This document shows positions 25,401 through 40,400 of a stretch of 64,000 nt of DNA, one piece after another. Made by a program: the position numbers and the translations under genes. Origin of the DNA: Antedon mediterranea (taxonomy: Eukaryota > Echinodermata > Crinoidea > Comatulida > Antedonidae); NCBI RefSeq assembly GCF_964355755.1, contig NC_092672.1, forward strand, positions 36,886,501 to 36,950,500. Direction: 5' to 3'. The stretch's first letter is position 1. Each line of letters begins with the position of its first letter. The notes under the pieces were generated by a model, which worked only from the letters and a program-made list of their open reading frames with translations, was not told where the DNA came from and made no database searches.

Positions 25401-28400
25401 GACAATAAACAATACTTAATTTATACTGTCACGTATATAAATCCTATTGGCTACAGTTTACAATAGTCTGCTTTCTGAACAATGCGATTCTTTCATATAA
25501 TTTGATTATCAATAATATTCTTAAGCTCTGTCCACACTATCAAACTAAGTGTGATGTACCCATATATGGACATAATGACATCATATCTCTACCATATTTG
25601 GTCATATCATTACCATATTTGAGCACATCATATGTTTTAAAAATAAAGTTTGATAGTGTAGAGAGTAGTTTATTTAGTAGGCTTTAGTTCGTTTTCTGAG
25701 TATAAAGATATTTCCTAAGTATTTCATTTTTATTACTTATTTAAGTGAAATATCTTGCTTAAGTGGGTTGATTCAGGATTTAGTAATTGTAAAGATTCAT
25801 TGAGTACTTTTTGTATTCGACTTGTAAATTTGTGCTCAACAGAAAGTCATTCGAATAGAAAATGTTGACAACGAAAGCTTTTTCGCTAAGAACAATCTCA
25901 ATGCCCAAAATACTCCGTTAAAGAAGTACTCAACGGAAAAACTACTCAACGGTCCACTCGAATACGATAATTGAAGTGATCTAGTTTTTTTTGTATGCAT
26001 TTTAAAAAAATCTGGTACTACAGTATTTCAGAAGTTTGGTTCTTTTTATATAGATATGAACCTTCAGTCTATGCTTAGTATGGCATTCTAGCTAATAATA
26101 ATCTGTAACCTTTAACACCAAGTTCAAACTTAAAATTGACAGTATTTATTGTATAATAGAATTGAACTAACTTTTGATAAATATCTGTCCTCACTATAGA
26201 ATATTTAAAATAAGGTTAACAACAATATCATTTAAGTGATTTGAATGGAGAATTTAAAGTTGGAATTAGAAAGCAGTATATACTGTAAAGGAGATAAAGT
26301 TTTGAATTTTATATTTATTTCATACTGTACTGCATTTTTTGGATCCTCGGGTATAAGCCCACCCCCCCCCCCCCCCAAGTTGGCGTGATTTCATGTTCAA
26401 GGGGGGTGGGCTTATACCCGCGTCAGTACGGTATTTCATTTGAAAGGTCTGGGCAGTGTCTCTCTTTTAAAAATTAATATGTTCATAAATTATATTATTA
26501 TATACTTTACTTTAAAGGCATATTCAAGGACCTGAGCAACATCTCTAAATGTTGGCGAATACAATTCAAAAGATAGACCATTCATTTTTAGCATTTCATT
26601 TGAAATAACTTCAAATCCTAAATCATCAATTGTACAGCGCTTTGGTCACTTGGAAAAGTGCTATATAAATCCAAATTAAATAAATAAAATAAATAAATCT
26701 GTTATAAAGACATTAGGAATCAGTTTAATTGTCACTACTACACTAAAAAAGGACAATACAGAAATGACTAATAATAATTGACATTTTACTACAATTGTTT
26801 GAGTTCAAGCGGTGTTTAAATGCATTTGAATAATAATAATAATAACAAATTGTATATGTATCTGTGATGCATGGTCACTTTAAAGTCAATGATCGTAGGA
26901 CATGATGCATTCCGAACAACTTCCTGTTGTTGGAATGGGTCGTCCCATAATATAAAAACCAATTGATTTCTTCCTGAATAGATTCAGGTAGGAAATGTTC
27001 AAGCGTATGTGTGTAGTTTCATATCTGTATACAACAAATATAATTTATCTTCTTAATAACTGTATTCAAGTTTTGCTAGTGATATACATAACTTATTATT
27101 ATATCTTATTATAGAAAATATCTTCTCGGCACTAAAAACAATTACATTATGATAAAATATGTTTATATTTTAAGAAACAAGAAAACGTTTTATATCTGTA
27201 TCCAAAAAATATAATTCATCTTCTTAATAACTGTATACAAGTGATAAAAAAATAACTTTAAACTTATTTATATAGAAAATATCTTCTTGCCGCTAAAAAC
27301 AATTATATTACAATAAAATACATGTTTATATTTTAAGAAAGAAGTTTAAATATAATTCATCTTAATAACTGTATACAAGTTGTAGGGATACAAATAAATT
27401 TACACTTATTATACAAAATATCTTCTTAAGCGCTAATAGCATTTACATTACGATATAAACATGTTTATATTATGAAATAATAAGAAGTTTAATATCTGTA
27501 TACAAAAAAATATAATTTATCTTATTAATATCTACAAGTTTTGCTAGTGATATACATAACTTTACATTTATTAAAAATTATCTTCTTGGTGCTAAAAACA
27601 ATTACACTATGACATATACATGTTTATATTATGAAATAATAAGAAGTTTAATATCTGTATACAAAAAATATAATATCTTATTAATATCTACAAGTTTTGC
27701 TAGTGATACACATAACTTTACATTTATTAAAAATTATCTTCTTGGTGCTAAAAACAATTACACTATGACATATACATGTTTATATTATGAAATAATAAGA
27801 AGTTTAATATCTGTATACAAAAAATATAATTTATCTTATTAATATCTACAAGTTTTGCTAGTGATACACATAATTTTACATTTATTAAAAATTATCTTCT
27901 TGGTACTAAAAACATTTACACTATGACATATACATGTTTATATTTTAAGTAATTTGATAAAACACGATTCTAAAATAAGAAAGAAAGCAAATGAATAAAA
28001 GTGCATAGGTATTGAATATATTCTAAAGTGTACTGGCACTAACCCAATAAACTGGTCATAACTAAGAAACAAGCCAATACATATTCAATAGAACTGGTTG
28101 TGTACACCCTTAATGATAACAAAGGTTTTACATATAGTTGTGTATTCTATTACTTAACTTTAAGGAAGTATATTTTGAAACTTAGATATTGATAACAAAG
28201 AAAATATGAAGACAATATTAATGTCAAAGTTCAAATTATATTTCAAATATCTGATGTTTTACTGTACAGTACTTGTATTTGATTGTGTATTTTTAGGGGA
28301 AATTCTCAACAATACAAAAGTTAAATTAATCTCAGTTCTTAATAATTCTGTAACACATTTACATTTAAGTATACACTCTGGAAGTTTAAAGTTCATTATT

Positions 28401-31400
28401 GAATTTTCCAATTTTACCCTCTTTAGCAAAATTTCAATTTCATCAGTTAGGAATCACAACATTTAGATAACAATGCAAATTATGATAATAGTATTCTTGT
28501 ATATTCAATCATTGAGGGTAACATTTCTAAAACTTGTTTTGAGGACCTTTGGTCGTATTCACCAATCACACTTAAGTGAGATATTTCTCTTAAATATTTA
28601 AGTATTTCCCTTAAATTGTATTCACTTGGATAGGAATTTTCAGTGTTTCCCTTAACCTACTGTGAATGGTGAAAAACGGCCACTGAAATCTTTTTGGAAA
28701 ATACTAGGGTGGTGTGGACAGGAATTAGCCACCCTACCACATATGCCGAGGCTTAGTACAATGAGCTCCTAACAACTTATTCCCATACGTTTAAAATGAA
28801 TATGGGATTTTTTTTTTCTTTCTTTTACAATGTTATATATGTTTTGGTTTTATAGGATCTACTTAAGCACACCCCTGAAGTGCACACTGATTACCAAGTA
28901 ATGAAGATGCTTCATTCACACTCCAATGAGTTCTTACAAAAACAGACGTTTGAAGCACCCAGAGAACGTACTAAAAGTTTTAAATCAAGGGTAAGTGTAA
29001 ATGCCAGCTATTTGCAACTTTTGTATTTTAAATGTGATTCTTTTGTTGTGTAAGGTCATGGTATTAACCAGAAAAAAGCATTTCTATGTAGATGTACAAA
29101 TGAATTATGGTTTGCCGGTAAATTATAATACTGTACTAGGCTTTTTTTTTATTTTGGTTTGAATAAGTCTTTGAAAATGACTACAATGTTGCACTTTTTC
29201 TATATCTATTTTCTTATCTTGCTTATTATATATGAATCATTTTGAATTTTTTCAAAATTTTTTCAAAATGTTATACACATCCGAGCAACTCGCCAAATAC
29301 AGAATGGATAAACTATTTTATAATTTATCATGCTTACAAACTAGGTCTGATTTGAGGCTTAGGGAGTGCAGTTGAAAGAGTTACAACCCTGGCACTAGGT
29401 CAGGATTGAACCCTAGACCTTGGGATTGAAAGGCAAGAACATTAACAACTATGCTCTTTGTAGTTCTTATGTTTGTACCCTCTCTTGCTCTAAGCTCTGT
29501 CCACACTATCAAACGTTATGTGATAAAAAATGTGATGTACCAATATATGGACATGATAACATCATATCACTACCATATTTGAGATAGCTTTATAGTGGCA
29601 CTTCATTTTCTACACTATAATAATTGTTTTCATAACATTTTATAGAAACGATACTTACTAAAAGAAAGTTACTTGGTGGAATGGAATGATGGTGAGAGGC
29701 GGTTACGCCATGTTCTTCTGTGGAATGATGTTATAATCTGTGCAGCTGAAAAGAGTACAAGGTAAGAAAATGTCTTGTGTCTGAATATTGCTAATTTTAT
29801 TAATTCCAATTTAAATGTAAATAGCATCACTATTTTAATGAAAGATGGAAAACACTAATATTTTCCTAGTGTAAATAGGGAGATTTCAATTTGATTGGAC
29901 TTATGACCTACTCGTATGATGTGTTGTCGGTTGGTCGTCCACCTGGACCTAGAACAACTCCAAAACTGTGTAAAGGAATGGAGCGAGAAAGAACCACATC
30001 ATGTGCACAATGATGACCTAAAACTCTGTCTCAAACTTTATGTCACTAAAATGTTATGTGCTAGTTTGATAGTGTAGACAGAGCTTTTAAGCTCTGATTT
30101 GTGATTTGATTTGTGAGGAATAAGTTAAAACTTGTTCCTCACAAATCAAAAACTTCCTAACAATGATTGTTTTTATCATTTTATAGAACTGTATTTAACC
30201 AAGAGAAACAAAAAGGACAATATGAATGTAAATGGTGCATCCCACTCACAGAGATTTCGCTGTCAGCTTTCGACCAATCAGAAGGTTTGTTTCTTATTAG
30301 TACAATACAGACAATGTTTACTTTTACATTTATAGTTATCTGAAAAATATTAGTTTAAAAAAATTTATTTTGTAAAGATACCATCTAAACAATAACATTT
30401 GATAAGAATTTATCATAGACAATTTTTTTTATTAAAATTTCATAAAAATAATAGTGGAACATAAAAATAGAAGCATTCTTTGTTTTTCTCATTAGGATTT
30501 GTAAAAGTTTATAATTAAATTTCAGCTAGAGTTCACTGGACTACTAGAAAGGTGTTTGTTAGTCCTAATAAAATACCAGTTAATGTTTATCACTCTGGCA
30601 CATAGGCAATGCATTCACATTAATGTGGTGTAAGTTTTAGAGAAATACTTCCAAAGGTAATTGATTTAAGATGATACTGTAAAATAATATTAGATACATT
30701 GGAAATGGAATATCAAGTACTGTATTGAGGTTTGCTAGTTATAGGCTTGATGTAGTAAACAACTAACGTCTACACTATCAAGCTTTATGTGACAATGAAA
30801 TGTGATGTGCCCATATATGTACATGATGATGTCATATCGCTACCATATGTAAGTATATCACTACCATATTTAGACACATCACACTTTTTTGTCAAACTAG
30901 TTTGATAGTGTAGACAGAGCTTGATATACATGATGTCATATCACTACCATATTTAGGCACATCACACTTTTTTTGTCAAACTAGTTTGATGGTGTGGACA
31001 GAGCTTAAGAATCATTTCCTTATACAGTTTTTACAATAACTAAACATTAGTTTAAACTACTCTGTTTAATAAGGAAGAGAAACTGCAACACTAAATATCT
31101 TAGATAATTAACTTTCAAGAGGTTTATAAACAAGAACATTGTTTAGTGTGTTTGATACCAGATAATAAAATGTATTGTTTAAAGTAGGAACTTAATATTA
31201 ATAGAGAACATCGAGTGGTATTCACTGCTATCATAACAATGTAATAGGCGCTGGTCTTCACTGTTGTCTTCATAACAACATATTTATATATATATATATA
31301 CAGACTTTTTAACAAGTATGGTAGCACTGGCTAACTTATTATTATCTATATATAATACTATTATTTTATAAACATTACAGTCACAGAATAAATTCTAAAC

Positions 31401-34400
31401 CACCTGGTGAAATACTGAAATTTAATTAATTAATTTGAAACGATAAAGATGAGGAAATCTGTAAGAATGAGAAAAAGTCGCCCCAACTGAGATTCAAACC
31501 CGGAACCATCTGCTTGATATTTAGATATCCTAACCATTAGATCACTGGGGCTTTTATGGTATTGTCCAAACCTGATTGTATAGCGACTCCAACAATCTCA
31601 TTGTGGTACGGCGGAACAGCACTAGTCCCTCAATTGTATGCACGCGCACCAGAGATCAAATTGATACGCCCTCATCTTTCCCTCAATTGTATGCATGTGC
31701 ACTATACTGTATACCAAATTAATACGCCCTCATTTTTCAGTATTTTATTTACGAAGCAAGATCTCCAGGAGATACTTTTATATAACTCAAACCTCCTCTA
31801 ATACTAGGGCCATTTAATCTGGGGCATCTTTTAATTCCACTTAACCATTGTAAATGTTGTGTGTGTGTGTGTGGAGAAACAGTAAAACAAACAACAAACG
31901 ATTTAGTAATGTTGGAACAGAAATTGCTCACCTGGTTGTTGGGGTATACACCTGTGTATTATATTCAAATTTGTATTCATTTTTTAACTGGGATTCTTTT
32001 GTTATGCAAATATCTATAAGTTATTATAGTTTATTATTGTCATCATTATCATTATCAAATTTCTCATTGTCATTTTCATTACAACATTGGCATCAATCTA
32101 TAGTACCTACATGAATTATGAAGATGAGCATACCTCATAGAGTTCACAGGATTTATCATATTATGTTTATCTCCTTCTCTTATGATTTTGCATGACATTG
32201 TTTTTAAGATATAATTTTAATATAATTTGCATAATTAACTGTATATATGATTTAATATGCTAACACATGTGAATGATACTGCTCTATTTTATGCATGTAT
32301 TATAATATTAATTTGCATATTTAAAATTCAATGCATTTATATCGCATGTAACTACTGATTTTATATCTATATCTTACTCATATTTATCATTTATGATTTG
32401 ATATTTAGTGAAGGGCATATTTCTTTATATTACTTTGTTTTAACCATGATTTTAGTTATGCAAATATATGCAAATTATTATTAACATAATGTTAAATGCT
32501 ACTATCACCTAACATCATTCGCTTATTTGTTTCCTTATGCTTTCTCATCTTTGATTAGCACCATGCCACTTTGATGTATCCTCTTCACTGTACTCCCTCA
32601 TGTCACTCTCTACCCTTGCCACTCCCATCGTCCAATCAGGTGAGAGATGGTTGTATTTTAGTTTTTATAGATCGTCAGGCCCGTGGCCAGCGTTTCTCAT
32701 GAACAAAAAGATATAGAAAATAGAAATTTCCTACATACAATGTTGTTGTTGTGAAAAATGATTACATTTATTTTATGTTTTTTTGTGATTTTCTTAAACA
32801 ATATACACTTAGCTCAAACCTTAAAAATCACCCTGGCTATGGGCCTGCCATAAGTTAATTGTGAATTAAAACGTAAAAATTCTCGAATTCAGTACTTTAT
32901 ATATTTAAGTGTACTCTTAATTATAAATGTTTAGTTTGGTTTTAAGGTAGATCAGTAAATAAACAAATATTTAGAGTGTAATTGACTTATGATCTTGATA
33001 ACAAATGACAATACGAGTCAAATGGCTGAGTGGTTAAGGCAGGGGCCGTCGTTTATCATACCTACAGAACCAACCCAGTTCATCATTCGAGACAAGTAGG
33101 AGGTTACCCCGGTGAACTGGTTCACAAAATAGCCCCTGTATCAGAGGGATTTTCACCTATCTGATAGGACAGTGATTAATTTACTCTTGCTAATCATTGG
33201 CCACATTTTTAAAAATACCAAATTAATTTTGCTTATTTTCGGTTTTCTTAGGTGAGCCACAGGTGAAGCTAACGGGTGCGGAGGATCTTAGGAAGCTTAA
33301 GAAAGAGATCTCAATGATCAAAACTCAAGTTAGAAGAACTTCTGGACAAGTTAGTTTATGCCTCTTCCTTATTTAGAAATATATTTAAAAAGTCTATGTA
33401 CAGTTGTGTTTTACCAATTTTATCTATTAAGTGTCTGATAATTTTGGCTGCCAGTCATTTCGCTCACCGTTTGTGAAATAATTTTTAAAATAATTTACTC
33501 ACTATTGTCTTTATTGAGGAGAAGTGCTATGGTCAGTATTTGAATTTGTCCCGGTGGATTATTTCTGTAACATTTTTGTTTTTTGTAGGCCGACCTATAT
33601 AATATTTGATTGCGTGATATTTTATGTATATTAAATTTTATTTTGTCATTCAAATTTATAGCGGAATTTTAGGAAAAATGCAAACAAACACAAGAAAGCA
33701 TTACAAGAACTTGTAAGTATAATTTACCAATAGATGCACTTATTATGTTCAAATAACATAGTATAAAACTGACTCCAAATACCAGAAATTTAAAATGCTA
33801 CGAGAAATTAAAGAAGACCAAACTTGAATTATTCATGGCTTGTCTCTCATTATTTGGAGTCAGTTTTATACTATTGTAAGTATTTATTTATAACAATTTA
33901 GGCAAACTGTCCAAAAAACCCCCAATAAAATAGTACATTAGGACACCAAGACCTACTGTAGCATACAAATATTTGTTGTCTATGATTTCCCGTTTTCATT
34001 ATAAATATTAACGTCAATAGCGCCCTGGATTTATTTAGTCAAGCGGAACAGAAAGAGTTTTGTATTGTAGAGAAAAGATAAGGAAGTGAGAGCCAACTTA
34101 CAATGCTTTTATTTGATTTATCTTTTGTTGCAGAGTAATTAGTTTGTTCATGCATGCAAGTTAAATGTTTAGTTGAAATTTATATTTCTGAATATTTCAA
34201 GCATTCTGAAATGCATTTCAGGTGGAAGTTGTTTCGGTTTTAGATTTTGTGTTTCATATGATATAATAATATATTGATAATTATATACATGCTTTATTTA
34301 CGTAAGAGTATAACTATGTAATAGCTGTACCAGGAAGTGGTAGATACCAAATCACAATAATGATTCACAAATAGGAGATTAAAAGAGCTATTTTTATTTG

Positions 34401-37400
34401 GGCGGGTGTGTTAAGTCAATTTGTAGTGGGTTTGCCATATTTCCACACTTGTTGTATAAAGAATATATACTTTTTAGTGAAGGTTTTCATCTCTGTCAAT
34501 TGATTTAAAATAAAATAAATAATAATGAAATAATAATAATATGCTTTATTTAAACACGAAAACTTGACTCATCAGTTGTCAGCAGTTGTTTTTCTGCCGT
34601 GTATAAACAAAAAGTTCACAAATAAAAATGAATAAATAAATAGACTTATGCTTAAAACTGAGATATACATGAAATTTGTATGGAAATTGCTCTAAATTTA
34701 GGGGCTTTTAGAGAAATATTTATTTGAGTTTGAACCAAATTGTAGTGAGTTTTACATAATAGTACACAGATAATAGTAAAAAAACAGAAAGCTAAATGTT
34801 TGTGTTTTTAGGCTTATCACTAAAATAAGTCTAAAATAAGTCTATGTTATATTGTATATTTTAATGAATGAATTAAGAGACGCTTACTATATAACTTTAA
34901 AATAAAATTTAATGACAAAAAAGATCGACGTTTCAGAACCATGTTCTTGAGAATGTTTCCATGATGGATTTAACGTTATATTTTAATGTTTTTGATTAAT
35001 GTATCATTATCATCAATCTATCATCAATAATCTATCTTTTTTGTTTGACAGGAAGCGCATATGGTAATGGCCTCTCCTAATCTCCCATTCCATTTATACC
35101 ATCAACATGGAAAGGTAATGAAAAACAATAGTGATTATTGTTACTATTATATCATTTGTATTATTGTTACAGAACCATTCATATATTATTATTCATTATA
35201 CATTAAATGTAATATTATGTAATCATTTTTAAATACACAAAAATTACTACATACACATCTCTAGGGCATGTGGCGCAGTGTGTGTGAGGGCGTGTGGCGC
35301 AGTGTGTTGGACGTTGGACTACCGATCGTCAGACCTAGGTTCGAATCCAACTCTCGCCGCATTGCTTGTATCCTTAGGCAAGATACTTTACTTACGTTGC
35401 CTCTCTCCACCCAGGTGTATAAATGGGTACCCAGTTAGATCTAGACACAACTTTGCACTGGTTACCGGCTGCATTATGGGAGTATGTTTCCATACGTGTC
35501 TGATCCCAAAAAATACTGGGGTAATAATCCTTGTAAAGTGCCTTTGAGCATGATTACTCATGAAAAGGGCGCTGTATAAATGTGGTATTATTATTATTAT
35601 CTGGTAAACCTGAAGGATGTAATCAGGCATTTACAGCGGTTGGATACCTCAAGACGGTTTCGGTCTTCTAGTCGCATTTTGCCTGTTTTTTATGTTTTTA
35701 AATGTATTTTTTTACTGTATATTGATAAATAATTGTATGTAGTTAAGTTCATACTGTATCATGTTATAGTGGCGCTGTTGCTTTTGGGGTCCCAGGACAC
35801 GATGTCGAACAAATAAATAAAATGAAAAAACCTCATCAAAATTGTGTTTTTTTGTAGACATATACACTACTAATGTCATCTGACTATGAAAGAATTGAGT
35901 GGAATGAAGCAATATCACGAGCCAAACGTGAATGTACATTTACGCCGTCGTTAACTTCTTTCCATCTCGAGAAAATCATGGCAAAATGCAAAAGAGTAAG
36001 TGACAACTTTGTTACAAATAATAATAATAATGGTTGTCTTTTATAGCCTAATATAATGTTTTTAAGTGCTTTCCACACAAAAATGATCCATAAAATATCC
36101 TAAGATAACCAAAAAAATGATGATAGCTCACCGGAACAAAATTCACAGGAGTGTGATTGAAAAAAGGCCGCATCTCTCTATATGTCTATACTGCTATATC
36201 TATAGAAGGGGTGAATCCGCAGATTAATTTTGCAAATATTGTGGTGTATTTATCTCAATTAAATTGTACAAGTTTCAGCGTTTGCCTTCTTTTATGATTT
36301 TCATTGATAATTTTACAGGGAATATAATTTTTTAGAAGAAGTTTATTCAAAATGATCAAATTTAATTTATTTTTCATTGTAACAGAGCCGCAAAGTGAAC
36401 GCAATAGGATCTTTTCTTCTAAAGGATGGTAAGAAATATTAATGTTTTTGTAAATTTCCTGAATAAAACATGAAAAATATATATATTTTTTGTATACTGT
36501 ATATTTGCTAAAGGTTTTATAACTGATTGTCATACTTTTCAAAATAGATGAAGAAAGTGTGAGTGGTATATTAAAAGTTATTGTGAAGAAAGCAACTGGT
36601 TTGACAGAGCCCAAAAGTAAGTATTGCAGTCTATCAATACTCCTTCAAATGCTATATTTCATCTCGTAATACATGGTTATGAGATTATTGTTAGATAAGA
36701 GTCTACCGCACGGCGAATCAGCGAGCAGTTAGCGCTTTCTTTCTATTCAAGTTTACTCGTTTATAATCACTATTATTTAACTCTTGAGGGCAGAGTATAA
36801 AACTGACTCCAAATAAATAGAGACAAGCCATGATTCAATGTTTCGATCTTAATATTTAATCATCATCTTGAGGGCAGTATATTATTAATTTATCAATTCA
36901 GAATGAACTTAAGTTGATGAAAAATAATATTAATATATTTTGAAAACTGATTAAAGCAAAATTATTGACTTAAAACATTTTGTTTGCTAAGCATGTTTGG
37001 TAAATATGACATGTGTCGTGTTTGTTTTGTAGGTTTGTGTTGTGCCATAGAAGTTGACTCCTATGGGATGTACTCACTGATGGCTAGGACAAGTCCAATG
37101 GAAGCTAGTCTGGAACCTGAATGGGAAAAAGTAAGCACCTCTTAAATATGACTGTTAGAGATATGATATTCTTTTTAGAAGCTCAATACCATATTTGGGG
37201 ATATCACTACCATATTTGGGTACATCACACTTTTTTGATATTGTAAACAGAGCTTTGGAAATATGATTTTCTTATATATTATAGATATCGGCACAAAAAC
37301 TATCTTACTATCCCCTCAACTAGCTGGGATTGGTTTTTATTTCTCAGCTATTTTGAGAAAAAGATGAAAATACAAAATTCAGAACAGATTCAAGACTACT

Positions 37401-40400
37401 AATGAACAAGGTTTATTTATGTTGTGTGTTTTTTTCCATAGGATTTTGACCTGGAAGTTGATGGAGCGCGCTCTATCAGGATAATCTGTTATGAAATAAT
37501 CAATGGAAAATCAGAATTTTACGATAGAGGATTCACCACGGTAAAAAAATGATTTAAAACAAAATTATCTTTTTAAAATAATTTATCAATTTCATTATTT
37601 TTTTGTAATAAAACTCTCCAATTATCTGTGTGTTTGTTACATTATACTATTAATTAATGAAAGGTAACTATAACATTTAATATTGTTCATGTTTCTGTAA
37701 ACAACCACATTGACATAAACTGATTTATTTATATTTTAGTTACCAAAAGCAAAACAAATGAAGGATAAATCCGAAGATTTTGTCGTTAAGATGGAAAAGG
37801 TAATTATGTTATAAGATGTTGGTAGTGGAATAATGTAACCAAACCAAAGAGCCACCAGTTTTGTTGTTGTTAAATGTTGGTACAGGACGCTATAGGAAGA
37901 GGTTTGAAATAATAGATTGAAAATGTAGATGAGACTGAAGCAAAGACTAGATCATCAGTGTTTGTTTCAATCAAAAATTAAATTCCAAGATCCAGTAAGA
38001 ACCATCAAATAGATGAAAATAAAAATATTTAAGAATTAAATATTTTTACAATTTCAGATTGAGATTACAATATCAGCCAAATACACATGTGCAACAAAAA
38101 CGTTGAAACGTGTCCAATCAAGGAAGAAACTTGGAGTGTTTGGTGTGCGCCTTCAACAAGTTGTGGCGCGTGAACAATTTGAAATACCACACATTGTCTC
38201 ACTTTGTATACAAGAAGTAGAAGAAAGAGGTATGACTATCATTTTCTTTTTTTCTATCTTTTAATCTTTGTCTACACTATCAAACTAAATGTAATTTGCC
38301 CAAATATGGTAGTGATATGATATCTTGTCCATATATGGGCACATCACATAAAGTTTGATAGTTTAGATAGAACTTTATTTTGTATAGGCTTTGCTTTAGA
38401 AATAAATTTTGCCCTCACATAGATGTGATTGCAAAAATCTTTAAATTTGTCAAAAGAAAAGTCTCATTTTAAGATTATGTAGTGGAATAAAGTTGTTTTT
38501 TTTTGTGTTCAGGTTTGGAAGAAACCGGTATCTATAGAATTTCTGGTTCATCAGGAGATGTGACGAAATTAAAGAACGCATTTGAGAACCGTAAGTAAGG
38601 TTAAATAACAAATCACAAATTGAACAGTATGATTGGTAAGGTTTTAACCTGACTACCACTACAAATTGAACAGTATGATTGGTAAGGTTTTAACCTGACT
38701 ACCACTACAAATTGAACAGTATGATTGGTAAGGTTTTGACCTGACTACCACTACAAATTGAACAGTATGATTGGTAAGGTTTTAACCTGACTACCACTAC
38801 AAATTGAACAGTATGATTGGTAAGGTTTTAACCTGACTACCACTACAAATTGAACAGTATGATTGGTAAGGTTTTAACCTGACTACCACTACAAATTGAG
38901 CAGTATGATTGGTAAGGTTTTAACCTGACTACCACTACAAATTGAGCAGTATGATTGGTAAGGTTTTAACCTGACTACCACTACAAATTGAACAGTATGA
39001 TTGGTAAGGTTTTAACCTGACTACCACTACAAATTGAACAGTATGATTGGTAAGGTTTTAACCTGACTACCACTACAAATAGAACAGTATGATTGGTAAG
39101 GTTTTAACCTGAATACCACTACAAATTGAGCAGTATGATTGGTAAGGTTTTAACCTGACTACCACTACAAATTGAGCAGTATGATTGGTAAGGTTTTAAC
39201 CTGACTACCACTTTTTCACAGAGGCCTTTGACAGCCCAGTGTCTTATGTCTACACTATCTAACCTTTTTGACAAAAAAGTGTGATGTGCCCAAATTGGGT
39301 AGTGATATGCCCAAATATGGTAGTGATATGACATCATCATGTCCATTATAGGCACATCACATTTTTTTGTCACATAAAGTTTGATAGTGTAGACAGATCT
39401 TTAGACAGAGATTGTTACCTTTGCTTGCAAAAACTGGGCTGATTTCTTGGTCACTAACCGTGGCTGAAGAATGGGGTTGAGGGAGGTGGAAGTGTTTTTC
39501 TTCCGAGCTTTGTTGATCTAATCAACTACTATACCATAATAAATCTTATAAACCCACTTTTTACAGATCACAGAAGCTGTGAAAGCATAATGAAACAGAC
39601 CGACATCCACGCTGTTGCCGGTCTCATGAAGCTGTACTTCCGTGAACTTCCTGAACCTTTGTTTACGAACATTCTCTACACAAAACTTGTGGACGCTCTC
39701 AGTGAGTTTTGTTTTATTTTGTTTATATATTTAGGCAAATTGCCAAGGAGCGAATTCTTTCACTCTCCTTTCTTAAAAGTGGCAATCCTTTTCACAAGAC
39801 AAACATAATACACAAGAGGCTCTACATAAATAAAGTCTTGTTACAAATTTGTAAATTTTCATTAGAAAAAATCCTGACATGACAGGACTTGAACCCAGGA
39901 CCCTTGGATTGGCCACCAAGACAACTCCACTCAATATTGTATTATTTCTAATCCTGACATGACAGGACTTGAACCCAGGACCCTTGGATTGGCCACCAAG
40001 ACAACTCCACTTAATATTGTATTATTTCTAATTTTAGCTCTAACTGATCAAGAAACTAAATCGAGTACAATGAGGTCATTGGTTGATAAGTTACCTGAAG
40101 CAAATCGATCCACAGTCTTCGCCATTTTTAATCACATCAAGAGGTAGGTTTTGATTTCAAAGTGAAGTCTTTCTGATAATAGTTATAATAGTGAGACATT
40201 TTAATTCGAACTAACAATTTCTGTACATAACAATTTTATAATTTTGATAATAAATGATTCTTCTTCAATGTCTTGTAAATGTGATGTTCTTTTCTGTTTA
40301 ATCCTCTCAAATCTTAAGCTCTGTGTACAAACTTTATGTGAAAACAAAATGAGATGTGCCCAAATATATGGACATGATGTTATATTACTACAGTACCATA

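Noticed and set aside
27609-27842. 77-codon ORF with an internal repeat
   Set aside because: It is two units of the AT-rich tandem repeat.
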